From Clostridium sp. (GTDB lineage Bacteria; Bacillota_A; Clostridia; Lachnospirales; Lachnospiraceae), in assembly GCA_023666975.1 (NCBI GenBank), contig JAMPAW010000005.1:10965-74964 (forward strand): a stretch of 64,000 nucleotides of DNA, given 5' to 3'. Every line of letters starts with the position of its first letter. The stretch's first letter is position 1. The notes under the pieces were generated by a model that saw nothing but the letters and a program-made list of their open reading frames with translations, ran no database searches and was not told the origin of the DNA. This document shows positions 13,326 to 21,700 of the stretch, piece by piece. A program made the position numbers and the translations under genes.

Positions 13326-13979
13326 TTATTTTAATAACGGACGAATTTTGGTAAAACAATTGTTCCTGAAAGGCCACTTCGATCCGACAAGTTTCTCTAT
13401 TTCTTCTATTGTTTGGGAATTGTACTTCTTGGCTTTAATTACAACAAACTTATCTTTGTTCTTCAAAAGAGCCTTAACATCACTCTTAACCATTTTCCCA
13501 TGGCTGTAGTGATAATATGTGTTTTTATAAAGCAAACCATAAGAACCTAATGGATAAATACCAATCATACTTAAAATTAAGCCTTGAAAATCATTAGGCT
13601 TTGTTCTTACAGCAAATATGTCCTTGTCGTTTATTTTCGCCTTTGGGGCTTTAAGTGAACGATACAAAATATAATATAACCAAGCAGTTAGACCAAACGC
13701 TTTAACCACACTAAAACTGTTTCCAATAGGTGTAAAAGACAAACCAAAAGAAATAATCTCTGTTAGGAAAAACAGTATCTCAAACAAAATTAGAGTTTTT
13801 AGCTTTGATTGTGAGTAATCTACAGACTGAAACCATCCGATACCCATAATCATGCTCATGATGTATGCGTTCAAAACATATAATTCATATTGAATATTCA
13901 TACCACCTAAGCCATTGGCGTAGCTGATTAAAAAAAACTGCACAGCAAGAGCTGTTAAAATTAGATTAAGTCCTTGCAA
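13326..13979 (-). CDS. Polytopic membrane protein (217 aa)
   Basis: Four or five hydrophobic segments in the first 120 residues (ILTALAVQFFLISYANGLGG, YIMSMIMGIGWF, LILFEILFFLTEIISFGL, AFGLTAWLYYILYRSL), then a soluble basic domain. TTG start at 13979 with AGGAGG upstream. Position in the lysis operon suggests superinfection exclusion or lysis control, without direct proof. Confidence 0.5.
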   Translation of the reverse strand: MQGLNLILTALAVQFFLISYANGLGGMNIQYELYVLNAYIMSMIMGIGWFQSVDYSQSKLKTLILFEILFFLTEIISFGLSFTPIGNSFSVVKAFGLTAWLYYILYRSLKAPKAKINDKDIFAVRTKPNDFQGLILSMIGIYPLGSYGLLYKNTYYHYSHGKMVKSDVKALLKNKDKFVVIKAKKYNSQTIEEIEKLVGSKWPFRNNCFTKIRPLLK

Positions 13980-14202
13980 AACGAATCCTCCTTGTTATTT
14001 TGCCATTATTATAGTAGGTGACTGGAATTGCAGCATAGCGTGTATTTCTAGCACCTAGATTCGCACCATCATCCTTGCTTGATTTGTAAGGACTCGCTGC
14101 AAATCTTCCTGTTTTTTCATCTCGATAGATTTTGCGACCATTATATTCCTCCACCGCTTTCTCTATCTCTTCTGCTTTCTTTCTTATTTCTTCCAATGTC
14201 AT
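13966..14202 (-). CDS. Hypothetical protein (78 aa)
   Basis: Helical N-terminus MTLEEIRKKAEEIEKAVEEY followed by a basic, Gly/Asn/Arg-rich part with GRFAASPYKSSKD. The sequence could bind nucleic acid. AAGGTGATGAT precedes the ATG; overlaps the membrane protein by 14 nt. Confidence 0.5.
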   Translation of the reverse strand: MTLEEIRKKAEEIEKAVEEYNGRKIYRDEKTGRFAASPYKSSKDDGANLGARNTRYAAIPVTYYNNGKITRRIRFART

Positions 14203-14255
14203 ATCATCACCTTATTGAAAATATAACATAAAAACGAAGATTAGTCAAATAAAAA

Positions 14256-14278
14256 GCCAGCCGCTAAATACGACTGGC
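14256..14278 (-). terminator. Terminator or attenuator (minus)
   Basis: GCCAG/CTGGC stem with a short inner CG pair and a T5 tail on the minus strand. It lies between a strong promoter (14335-14363) and the operon starting at 14202, so it may attenuate. Confidence 0.5.
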
Positions 14279-14334
14279 AAATAATAAAAGAAAGATAGGT
14301 ATGTTTTATTTCCTCATTACAAGAAAACATAAAT

Positions 14335-14363
14335 ACATTATCCCAATAAAAACTATATGTCAA
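14335..14363 (-). promoter_or_regulatory. Promoter (minus) for the lysis operon or a short leader RNA
   Basis: TTGACA (14358-14363), 17-bp spacer, TAATGT (14335-14340). Transcription would start near 14328 and meet the hairpin at 14256-14278 after roughly 50-75 nt. A 29-codon leader frame begins at 14330. Confidence 0.6.
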
Positions 14364-14369
14364 CAAAAA

Positions 14370-14395
14370 AACCTCAAGTCAGAAGACAAGAGGTT
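14370..14395 (-). terminator. Terminator (minus) after tRNA-Cys
   Basis: AACCTC/GAGGTT stem with an inner GTC/GAC pair, TTCT loop and T7 tail on the minus strand, 73 bp past the tRNA. Confidence 0.65.
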
Positions 14396-14467
14396 AAATA
14401 TTCAGAAGTTATGATTAATTACAGAAAAACAATTACAACAAAAATACAGTTGCGTCAATAAAAAAAA

Positions 14468-14541
14468 TGGAGGGGTGTGTATGATTTGAACATACCTTAA
14501 CGGATTTGCAGTCCGCCGCATAACCGCTCTGCCAACACCCC
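14468..14541 (-). tRNA. tRNA-Cys (GCA)
   Basis: 74 nt with encoded CCA. Acceptor stem GGGGTGT/ACACCCC, anticodon loop CTGCAAA (anticodon GCA, plus-strand 14507-14509) on a CGGA(C)/TCCG stem, and T-arm TTCAAAT. All four arms fold. It is the only gene in an otherwise untranslated gap between two operons. Phage tRNA-Cys would supply codons used by the Cys-rich proteins encoded next to it. Confidence 0.95.
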
Positions 14542-14576
14542 AAAGATATGTCCTCAATTCCTGAGGACATACTAGA

Positions 14577-15062
14577 TTAGTCTGCAACGAAGTACAAATA
14601 ACGTTTTAATTTATGGTCCTTCGCATCGACATCATCTAAGAAGTCACAAGCCATGCAATAGCAAACTTCTGCTATTTTAGCTGCATCTGTTGTTAACTTC
14701 TCTATTGACCGAACATAATCAGAATATTGCATATTCATAACAATATACATACAAGCAACAGAGTAATCTCCTTTAGATTCATCATGACCTTTTGAGCGAA
14801 GATACGAGGCGACTTGCTCATAAGTCCAATAACCACCTCTCTGCCCTCTGTAGTCTTCAAATTCACTGACTGTATGTTCGGCTTTTTCTTTTGAGATTTC
14901 ATCACCATTAATGATAATGTCTAAGTCAAAATACATCTCATGTCTTTCCTCTTTATCAAGAGATTCGATATGTTCAGCAATAACTTCAGAAATTTCTTCC
15001 ATTTTACTGTCTGGGAGATGTTTATCGACAGCCTCTCTCATTAACTTCTTAAATTTATGCAT
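14577..15062 (-). CDS. Hypothetical protein, DUF7841-like (161 aa)
   Basis: Mostly helical. Contains RGGYWTYEQVASYLRSKGHD and a MYIVMNMQYSDYVRSI segment, which I associate with a gut-phage family (DUF7841-like), and a Cys pair CYCMACDF. Structural or virion-associated proteins surround it. No enzymatic motif is visible. Confidence 0.5.
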   Translation of the reverse strand: MHKFKKLMREAVDKHLPDSKMEEISEVIAEHIESLDKEERHEMYFDLDIIINGDEISKEKAEHTVSEFEDYRGQRGGYWTYEQVASYLRSKGHDESKGDYSVACMYIVMNMQYSDYVRSIEKLTTDAAKIAEVCYCMACDFLDDVDAKDHKLKRYLYFVAD

Positions 15063-15222
15063 TGTCTTTTCCTATTATTTTATCTAGTTTAGAGTTGATT
15101 TCCGTTAGTATAATCTCTGATGTTACATTTGAAGTAGATCTCCAATCATCGTCTTTTGAGAAAAAAATAACTAAAACAAAAATTATAAAGCTAACCCAAC
15201 CTAATTTTTCACTTTCGCTCAC
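15055..15222 (-). CDS. Small N-anchored membrane protein (55 aa)
   Basis: GTG start at 15222 with AAGGA 8 nt upstream. One transmembrane helix (GWVSFIIFVLVIFF), then an Asp/Ser-rich soluble tail. Overlaps the flanking genes at both ends by a few bases. Confidence 0.5.
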   Translation of the reverse strand: MSESEKLGWVSFIIFVLVIFFSKDDDWRSTSNVTSEIILTEINSKLDKIIGKDNA

Positions 15223-15421
15223 CGACTATTTCCTTTATGTCTTTAAGCTCCTGCATCATTAATTCCAGATAATCTTTGTTCTGATGTTGTAATTCCTTGA
15301 ATATCTTTTGCGATTCCTTGTGTTGAACATTTAGAAATATGTTTATCACTCCGGCTACATCCGATATTAGGGAGAACAGCTCCGTCAATCCCAGTTGAGA
15401 GTTTTGATTTTGGTACCGCAT
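15209..15421 (-). CDS. Coiled-coil small protein (70 aa), frame uncertain
   Basis: Hydrophobic stretch LFSLISDVAGVINIFL then Lys/Glu heptads (MMQELKDIKEIVGERK). AGAGAG lies about 9 nt before the ATG. It shares 179 nt with the ORF at 15243-15545 in another frame; its composition is the more protein-like over the shared part. It may be the continuation of that ORF after a frameshift. Confidence 0.5.
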   Translation of the reverse strand: MRYQNQNSQLGLTELFSLISDVAGVINIFLNVQHKESQKIFKELQHQNKDYLELMMQELKDIKEIVGERK

Positions 15422-15545
15422 CTTTTACACTCTCTTTTATGGCTTCATAGCCTTTACTTATAACTTTGTTAGCGAAGTCTTTTCCTTCCTGTGTCCTTAT
15501 CACCCACTCTAGAAAAGCCCCAGCAGCCATATACATTATCTTCAT
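15243..15545 (-). CDS. ORF with protein-like first half (up to 100 aa)
   Basis: The first 50 residues (MAAGAFLEWVIRTQEGKDFA and after) look like a real amphipathic protein. The rest lies over the 15209-15421 frame and is low in Lys/Glu, as expected for a shadow frame. Either a short gene with a long overlapping tail or the first part of a frameshifted protein. Confidence 0.4.
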   Translation of the reverse strand: MKIMYMAAGAFLEWVIRTQEGKDFANKVISKGYEAIKESVKDAVPKSKLSTGIDGAVLPNIGCSRSDKHISKCSTQGIAKDIQGITTSEQRLSGINDAGA

Positions 15546-15651
15546 CTTTTAGAACCCTTAAGACATCCTCAGAAGTCTTTAAGGTTGAAGAAACTCTCTC
15601 GCTTAAAGACTTAAGGACATCAGATAAATCATCTAATAAAGCGTTATACAT
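15469..15651 (-). CDS. Small helical protein (60 aa)
   Basis: Start at 15651 (MYNALLDDLSDVLKSLSERV) overlapping the stop of the Cys-rich gene. Helical and charged, with a C-terminal basic tail. The frame extends to 15774 but only as overlap of the upstream gene. Confidence 0.45.
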   Translation of the reverse strand: MYNALLDDLSDVLKSLSERVSSTLKTSEDVLRVLKDEDNVYGCWGFSRVGDKDTGRKRLR

Positions 15652-16054
15652 TTGCTTTCTTAGCAGATTGAACAGTCGCAGTCTCAACTGCTGAAGCAGC
15701 AGCGACAACTGGAGCAACATAGCTTGTGCGACAAACTGGACACTGTAAAGAGAAATGAACAGGGTTATTACCATATACCATACGATACATAGTACGGCAT
15801 CTAATCTGATCAGCTCTCAAATAGTTTCCTGTAACAACATTGACAGGAACGTTTGTCAAACCATCACTTAAAAATACCTGAGCAGTCCCAGCCGTGGATG
15901 GTATTGTCTGACACAAGATAACGTTAAGTTTCTGCAAATTTGTAAGAGTTGAGAACTGGATTCCTGGAAGAGTGATATACAAATCAGCACCAACCATTGT
16001 CACGGCAGAACTTCTTACAGTAATAGGCAAAGCACAATCACAACAACATGACAT
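15644..16054 (-). CDS. Cys-rich structural-like protein (136 aa)
   Basis: Begins MSCCCDCALPITVRSSAV with five cysteines in the first 20 residues, then a hydrophobic beta-rich domain and CPVCRTSYVAPV before an Ala/Val-rich tail. AAGGA lies about 9 nt upstream of the ATG at 16054. The pattern resembles small virion-surface or spike proteins of gut phages that come as a pair with a Cys/Gly-rich anchored protein (the next gene upstream). Function unknown. Confidence 0.5.
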   Translation of the reverse strand: MSCCCDCALPITVRSSAVTMVGADLYITLPGIQFSTLTNLQKLNVILCQTIPSTAGTAQVFLSDGLTNVPVNVVTGNYLRADQIRCRTMYRMVYGNNPVHFSLQCPVCRTSYVAPVVAAASAVETATVQSAKKANV

Positions 16055-16148
16055 AATAATATTCCTTTCAAGATTTTTAATCTGAGTAAATTCATTTACA
16101 CCATCCCCCACCACCTTAGCAGTAGGGGAGAAGTGTAAAGAGTATTGA

Positions 16149-16706
16149 CTAAACTAAGCCATTACGAACAGAACAACCACAGCCACAATCGGAGAAAGAG
16201 CGGGCATTCAATCCAAAACCATTTACGTTAGCTTCACTTGGGCAAGACACTTGCAGCCCATATACAGGTGCACGTCTCAACATCTGACAATTAATGTCAG
16301 CCAAGGTAGCATCGATCTGGTTAAATCTTTCGTTCAAGCTGTTGGCCAAAGTCATTCTTTCTATAGTTGCGTTTTTCTCAGACAAAGCCAAGTTGAACGC
16401 ATTTTGCTGAGCAAGGTTATTCATCTTCAAGTCGAACAATTTCTCACCCTGAGCAGCATCATACTGAGCACGAAGCTGAGCAGAAATAGCATCTGTAGAC
16501 TTACGGTTTTCATCTATGATTCGGAAGTTTGTTTCAGCGGCAGTAATCAAGCCCTGACGTTCCACTTGGCAGTTGGAAACAACGTTACAACCATTGTCAC
16601 CACATCCATAGTTTCCGAAACGATTGTATCCAGAACCACCGATGAAGAACCATAAGATGAGGACGATAAATATTACCCAACCCCAGCTAAAGTTTTCTTT
16701 ATCCAT
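16149..16706 (-). CDS. Membrane-anchored Gly/Cys-rich coiled-coil protein (185 aa)
   Basis: N-terminal transmembrane helix GWVIFIVLILWFFIGG followed by a Gly/Cys patch (FGNYGCGDNGCNVV), a central Ala/Gln-rich coiled coil (FDLKMNNLAQQNAFNLALSE) and a C-terminal patch ending CGCGCSVRNGLV. The symmetrical Cys/Gly ends on a coiled coil suggest a filamentous or surface protein held by disulfides or metals. Strong ribosome site (AAAGGA). No enzyme motif. Confidence 0.55.
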   Translation of the reverse strand: MDKENFSWGWVIFIVLILWFFIGGSGYNRFGNYGCGDNGCNVVSNCQVERQGLITAAETNFRIIDENRKSTDAISAQLRAQYDAAQGEKLFDLKMNNLAQQNAFNLALSEKNATIERMTLANSLNERFNQIDATLADINCQMLRRAPVYGLQVSCPSEANVNGFGLNARSFSDCGCGCSVRNGLV

Positions 16707-16729
16707 AATAATATCCTTTGTTTAGTGCG

Positions 16730-17077
16730 TTAAAGTTTAGCGAGACCATTTTTAAGTCTCTCAATATCTACATCCTGCACTTGAGATGTAGAATTGTTTG
16801 TCTGCGATAATTCTTGAAGATTAGCCGCAGCAGAATTTTTATCTAACCCCATAATGTTTAGCAACGATTGAGCTTGAGGAGTATCCATTTTTTGAATTAA
16901 ATTGTTAATAAATTGACTGGAAACATTAGCTTCTCGATAAGCAGCTAAAGCATCTCCATTATTTTTTTCCATTAGAGCTTGAGCCTTTTGGACAGCCTGT
17001 CCTAGTTTCGACTGGGATTGTCCGGTCAGGGAGAATATCTGGCTCGCTATTGGAAGTAACTTTTGGATGTCGAACAT
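16730..17077 (-). CDS. Helical Gln/Asn-rich protein (115 aa)
   Basis: MFDIQKLLPIASQIFSLTGQ... with an Ala/Gln-rich helical pattern, ending DIERLKNGLAKL. Its start lies inside the end of the 16959-17387 gene (119-nt overlap). Composition supports real coding. Possible chaperone or virion component; not recognised. Confidence 0.5.
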   Translation of the reverse strand: MFDIQKLLPIASQIFSLTGQSQSKLGQAVQKAQALMEKNNGDALAAYREANVSSQFINNLIQKMDTPQAQSLLNIMGLDKNSAAANLQELSQTNNSTSQVQDVDIERLKNGLAKL

Positions 17078-17387
17078 TATTGTTATCTTTCATAATACTT
17101 ATTTCTTCTTGCAGAGATTTTAATTGTTGCATCATAGCCCCCATCATCTCTGTTTGCTCTTTTGCTATTTCTTCAGGTGTCTTTTCTTTGGGTATTGCAC
17201 CTAGTTCTACGAGTTTATTATAATATTGATCGCAAATACCCTTTAGCTCAAGATATGCTTGAGCAGACACACCTAAATTACCGATTCTGTTTCCCAAGTA
17301 ATCAGTTTGAAAAATATTCTTGCCATCTACGCAGCACATCATAAGATTATTGTAGTAAGATGTTCTTTCGTGTGTTGTCAAATTCAT
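16959..17387 (-). CDS. Hypothetical protein (142 aa)
   Basis: N-terminus MNLTTHERTSYYNNLMMCCV then helices (TPEEIAKEQTEMMGAMMQQL) and a disordered, Pro/Ser/Thr-rich tail. GAGG 5 nt upstream is part of an inverted repeat (17393-17434) that could hide it. No family recognised. Confidence 0.55.
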   Translation of the reverse strand: MNLTTHERTSYYNNLMMCCVDGKNIFQTDYLGNRIGNLGVSAQAYLELKGICDQYYNKLVELGAIPKEKTPEEIAKEQTEMMGAMMQQLKSLQEEISIMKDNNNVRHPKVTSNSEPDILPDRTIPVETRTGCPKGSSSNGKK

Positions 17388-17392
17388 TATAA

Positions 17393-17434
17393 CCTCGTTT
17401 CCATCTACACTTATAATGTATCATAAAAACGAGG
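17393..17434 (-). promoter_or_regulatory. Ribosome-site-sequestering inverted repeat
   Basis: Minus-strand CCTCGTTT and AAACGAGG are perfect 8-bp inverted copies 26 nt apart. The second copy contains the GAGG ribosome site of the gene starting at 17387, so the fold would block translation initiation. Confidence 0.4.
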
Positions 17435-17444
17435 CTATGATTTT

Positions 17445-17723
17445 CTAAAACAATTCTAAATTTACTGAAAAATTTTTGCAGAATTTTGCAAAATCTAGCA
17501 TCTGATTGATGCCACGAGTACATTTTCGACTAATGGAACTAATGTTTGTGTGTTTCTGCATTGATACTTTTGTGAGATTCCACTTCTTTTTATATCTAAG
17601 CAAACAATATTCTTTTTCTTCCTCGGAGAGACCTGACTTCTCCATAATGAGAGATATTCTTTCCATATTCTTAGTCTTAAGAAATTCACGCATTTCTTTT
17701 GGCGTTTCTGGGGTTTTGTTCAT
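17445..17723 (-). CDS. Sigma-70 region 4-like HTH protein (92 aa)
   Basis: The core is LSEEEKEYCLLRYKKKWNLT followed by KVSMQKHTNISSISRKCTRGI. This is a helix-turn-helix with the spacing of sigma region 4 or phage late-transcription activators. A small DNA-binding regulator located upstream of the virion-accessory genes; target unknown. AGGA stands close to the ATG. Confidence 0.5.
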   Translation of the reverse strand: MNKTPETPKEMREFLKTKNMERISLIMEKSGLSEEEKEYCLLRYKKKWNLTKVSMQKHTNISSISRKCTRGINQMLDFAKFCKNFSVNLELF

Positions 17724-17831
17724 GTTTGTTCCTGTTGTTTTCGTGTTTGTTTGTTTACTTTAATAATATATTAATGTAAATGACCTTAAAATAAAGCCAA
17801 ATAGCTAACATTACTGATGTCAAATATTTTC

Positions 17832-18377
17832 TCATAATAATCCGTATCCTACCATTGCTCCAGTAAAGAGTTCCGCCCAATTCGTAGGAGAACTTGCTAA
17901 TTTGCAAGGCGGAAGATTTATCCAGAAGCAAGCATTGTAAATAAATGCAATAGACAATCCAACCAATAGAAAATGGCTACCAACAAAAAAGGTTATTGGA
18001 ATTGACCATAAGGTATACCTCAAAAGTAAGCCGATGAAGCAGTACTGTCGAGAGCGAGGTACAAATCCCAAACACTCATTAACTGGACGTACTATCCAAT
18101 CCATAGAAGGTTTGCGTCCTTTATTTTCCTGCTCATCTATATATGCATCTGATTCTGTTGAACAAAGAAAGTAGTAAAAATGTGATTTGCAAAAGAACAT
18201 ATAAACAAAGAAAGCTATCAATAAGGAAGCCCACCAAGTAAAACCTTTTGCAAAGAATTCCCAACAGAATACTGAAAACAATAAAAAAGCACATTGAATG
18301 CCACGTTTTTCTAGAATGTCATATTTAGAATCAAACCCACCAAAAAATCTGCGCCATATAGATATTATAATACCCAC
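17832..18377 (-). CDS. Polytopic membrane protein (181 aa)
   Basis: At least four hydrophobic segments (AFLLFSVFCWEFFAKGF, ASLLIAFFVYMFFC, GLLLRYTLWSIPITFFVGS, LVGLSIAFIYNACFW). GTG start with AAAGGAGG upstream. No family recognised; inner-membrane location expected. Confidence 0.5.
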   Translation of the reverse strand: MGIIISIWRRFFGGFDSKYDILEKRGIQCAFLLFSVFCWEFFAKGFTWWASLLIAFFVYMFFCKSHFYYFLCSTESDAYIDEQENKGRKPSMDWIVRPVNECLGFVPRSRQYCFIGLLLRYTLWSIPITFFVGSHFLLVGLSIAFIYNACFWINLPPCKLASSPTNWAELFTGAMVGYGLL

Positions 18378-18439
18378 GGCGAGCCTCCTTTCATAAAGAT
18401 TTCATTAGCTATACATTTTATCATAAATTAGACAAAAAA

Positions 18440-18793
18440 TCAAATATACGGATTTTCTTCTCTGATTTTGTCTTTGCTCTCTAACCAAGCCTGTTTCAGT
18501 TCTTCAGCATCATCAGATCCTCTTGCCATTGCCTCTAAATAATCATTGCGAATCATATCAGAAGTCTGCATATAGAGCTGTTCACGGGTTGCCCGAATAG
18601 CTTCGTTCTGTTCTTCAATTGATACTTCACAAATGTAATTTCCATTTCTCAAGAAATATTCTTTGTCTGTTTCTTCAATCTTAACAAAACTTACGCAAGG
18701 CATATTTTCAAGTTCTTCTCTTGTTTCAGCAATATGACTGATAAACAAAGTTGAAACTTCGTCATTATTAAATTCTTGATAACCTAAAAACAT
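18440..18793 (-). CDS. Possible tail-fibre assembly protein (117 aa)
   Basis: Starts MFLGYQEFNNDEV at 18793, 1 bp after the fibre stop, with GGGAG about 7 nt upstream inside the end of the fibre gene. The C-terminal pattern LKQAWLESKDKIREENPYI resembles XkdW or Tfa-type small proteins that follow fibre genes and end in W..K...IR...PY. Assignment rests mainly on position and that tail. Confidence 0.45.
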   Translation of the reverse strand: MFLGYQEFNNDEVSTLFISHIAETREELENMPCVSFVKIEETDKEYFLRNGNYICEVSIEEQNEAIRATREQLYMQTSDMIRNDYLEAMARGSDDAEELKQAWLESKDKIREENPYI

Positions 18794-18794
18794 A

Positions 18795-21700
18795 TTAATT
18801 GCTCCCATTCGCATAAATAAATCTTAATTGATAAGGTGTTGCACTATAATACCTAATAGATACAGAATCCTCCCTAGAACAAGGTAAGAAAATTTCCATA
18901 CCATTGCCTACACCCAATGAAGAATGAATTTGACTTGATAAACCTGTAACTGTATTAACAAGTGTTGCCCAAGAAGCAGTAGAACTTGTTCTGCATCCAA
19001 ATGAAAAATATCCATCATCAGGTGCAACATAAACTGCGCCACTTGCTCCAGCAGAAAGATCAATATATTTATCAGAAGGCATAGCAGCATGAGCCATAGC
19101 CTTTTTAGCCTCAGAAGATAAATTACTAAAATCTTTATTAGCCTTGTTATGGAATTGTTCTAATATTCTACCAGCGTTAATAAGATTTGCGTCTTGTACT
19201 GTTTCCCCCACATAAAAGTAAAGATATGCTTCAGTTGCACGTTGTTGAACAGGTGCGTTGTCTTGATATGTTGATGAGAATAATGAAGCGTCAAAACCGA
19301 TTCTATTAGAATATGCACCTGTTGTTTCACCGCCATAAGGATTTGGTAATACCTGAAAAACCCCTTGAGCACCGGATACACCCGCATCGCAATAAACTTC
19401 ACCAGTAAGATTAGGCAAACTTTCATCTACATAATCACCAGCACCATTTCTTATGCCGACAACGTTATATTTACTTCTTGGTAACTTAAATCTTTGATTT
19501 GTACCATCAATCATATAATACCAAGAAACACCTTCATCATTATATATTTTATCAATGTAAGAGTTCTGAGAACCCTCAGCAATTTTATAACCTTTAGGAG
19601 TTCTTCTATAAGAAACCATATTTTTATAGGGTGTCCAAGAAGGGGAAAGACTCAGCTGGAAGGTTAATTCTTTTAAGTCAATTTTACCCAAAAAGGCATT
19701 TTGGTATACAGTTCCTCCTTGATCTACACCAACTAAGAAATTTCCGGCAATAGAGGATATAGGACCTACATTAGATACTGATTTTAATCTGTTCCAAGAT
19801 TGTTGTTCTTCATCCCATAAATCTAAATAATAGGTTTTTGATGAAAGAATGTATCCACATCGTAATTTATAAAAAGTATTTGTTGTAACAAATGCACTTG
19901 TATCTAGTGTAAAAAGATTTGTAGTCGTCCCGTTAGTAAAGCTTTCAAATCTAAAGGCTCCATTTCTAACTGATATCCCAATATGTTGGTAGGGAACCGA
20001 TGTAGAAATAATACTTTGGTCTGATTGGACATCATTTCCTGTATAAAATGATGTCTGGATATACCAATCCTGGTCTCCTCCGAAGAACCCTAAATTAGGA
20101 ACAATATAATTACTTGTTGTGAAATTAGAAGCAAAATATTGATTATCAATATTAATATCCCCCCTTGTTGTAAACTGAGGAGTATAGTAATCTTTCTGTT
20201 CTAAACTATCATTGCTTGTGTATTCGGACAATATTTCATTATATGCCGCTAGGTAAACACTTCCTTCTTTCCATTCAAAATCATCGGATCTAACCCAACT
20301 AATATTATTTAATTCATGATCAGACCATTTTATATCAAAAAGAGAAAATGGATTATTAAGTTCTATTTCGCGAGTTACATCAATAGATTCTTCCGTACCT
20401 GTTGCGACTTGAATGAAGTATAAATATTGAACAGCCTCTTGTTGAACTGGAGCATTATCTTTGTAGGTTGAAGAAGAGCGAGAAGCATCAATATGTAAAT
20501 CATAGTTTTTAGAACCGCTCTGATAATTAGGTACAGCCGTTCCTTTTGTATCTGCATATAATGCTCCCTCGGTATCATCATCAAAAATTCCTACATAACT
20601 ATGAACCGAATCATTAATATTTGGCAAACTTTCAGCTTTAATTCCGCCTAACAAAGCTAAGTCTTGCAATCCATTGATATTAACAACTTTAGGAAGTCTG
20701 ATTGTTCCATCTTCCTCATCGATTACAAACTTACCACATTGTCCTAATTTAGAATTTGTTACTTCTGCTTGCCAATTTGTTTCGGTTGTAAATAAGTTTG
20801 GATTGGTATCTCTAATATCTTTAAGGAAATTCAAAAAACCGCTAAATTGAACAGAACTAATTAACTGTCCATTTAATATTCTACGCAGATTCTGAGATTC
20901 ATTAACAAATAAAGAGATACCAATATCGCCTATCTTTGCACTACCACCACCTAAAGAAATTTCTTCCCAGGCTTCTGTATCTGTTAATGGTTGAGTGTTA
21001 TTGTCAACTAAAGATTTATATATCTTTACATCTTCACCAGAAACAATTACAAGCTCATTAAGGCTATAAGATTGTTCTGGATTATATACTAAGATGCCAT
21101 CAGCGTTTTGACCTTTTGGTCCTTTGATATTTACAGTAGCAGGATTGGTTAACATACCATTGTTTGTCCAAGACAAATCTCCAGACTCTGATACACTTGG
21201 TGTGTAATATGGTCCTTCGTTTCCTTTATCTCCTTTCTCACCTTGAGGTCCTTGAAGCCCTTGATCTCCTTTATCACCCTTTGGACCTTGGAAAATTTCA
21301 AGAGCAAGAAGAGTAGATGTGTCTACTGGAACATCTTCTGGAGTATTAGCTATTGCCATACTTAAATCAGCATAACCACGAGATGAATGTTCGTTCTGAC
21401 CTGGAGCAATTGTATCAACTTCTTCATCTTCACCAGTAGCCCAAATTCTACCAATACGTTTGGTTTCATTTTGGATTTCTTCTGCTTTATTCTCAATGAG
21501 AGAAATTTGATTATTACCAATAGATACAACAAGGTTTCTTTGTGCTTCACCTTCATCTGTTATTTCTATCTTCTTAGCAGATATATCTGAAAGAGCATTG
21601 ACTTTTGTTGTATTTATATCATTTACAGCATTTGTTTTTGCAATACCAATCTCATCTAAAGCTATTATTTGATCGGTTTCGACATTTGCAACAGCTACAT

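Noticed and set aside
17445..17723. Full sigma factor
   Set aside because: Only a region 4-like HTH in 92 residues; no region 2, so it cannot be a complete sigma.
18051..18386. Long plus-strand frames opposite the late genes (for example at 28051-28386 and 31047-31565)
   Set aside because: Shadow frames of gpJ and tape-measure coding sequence, without ribosome sites and with biased composition.
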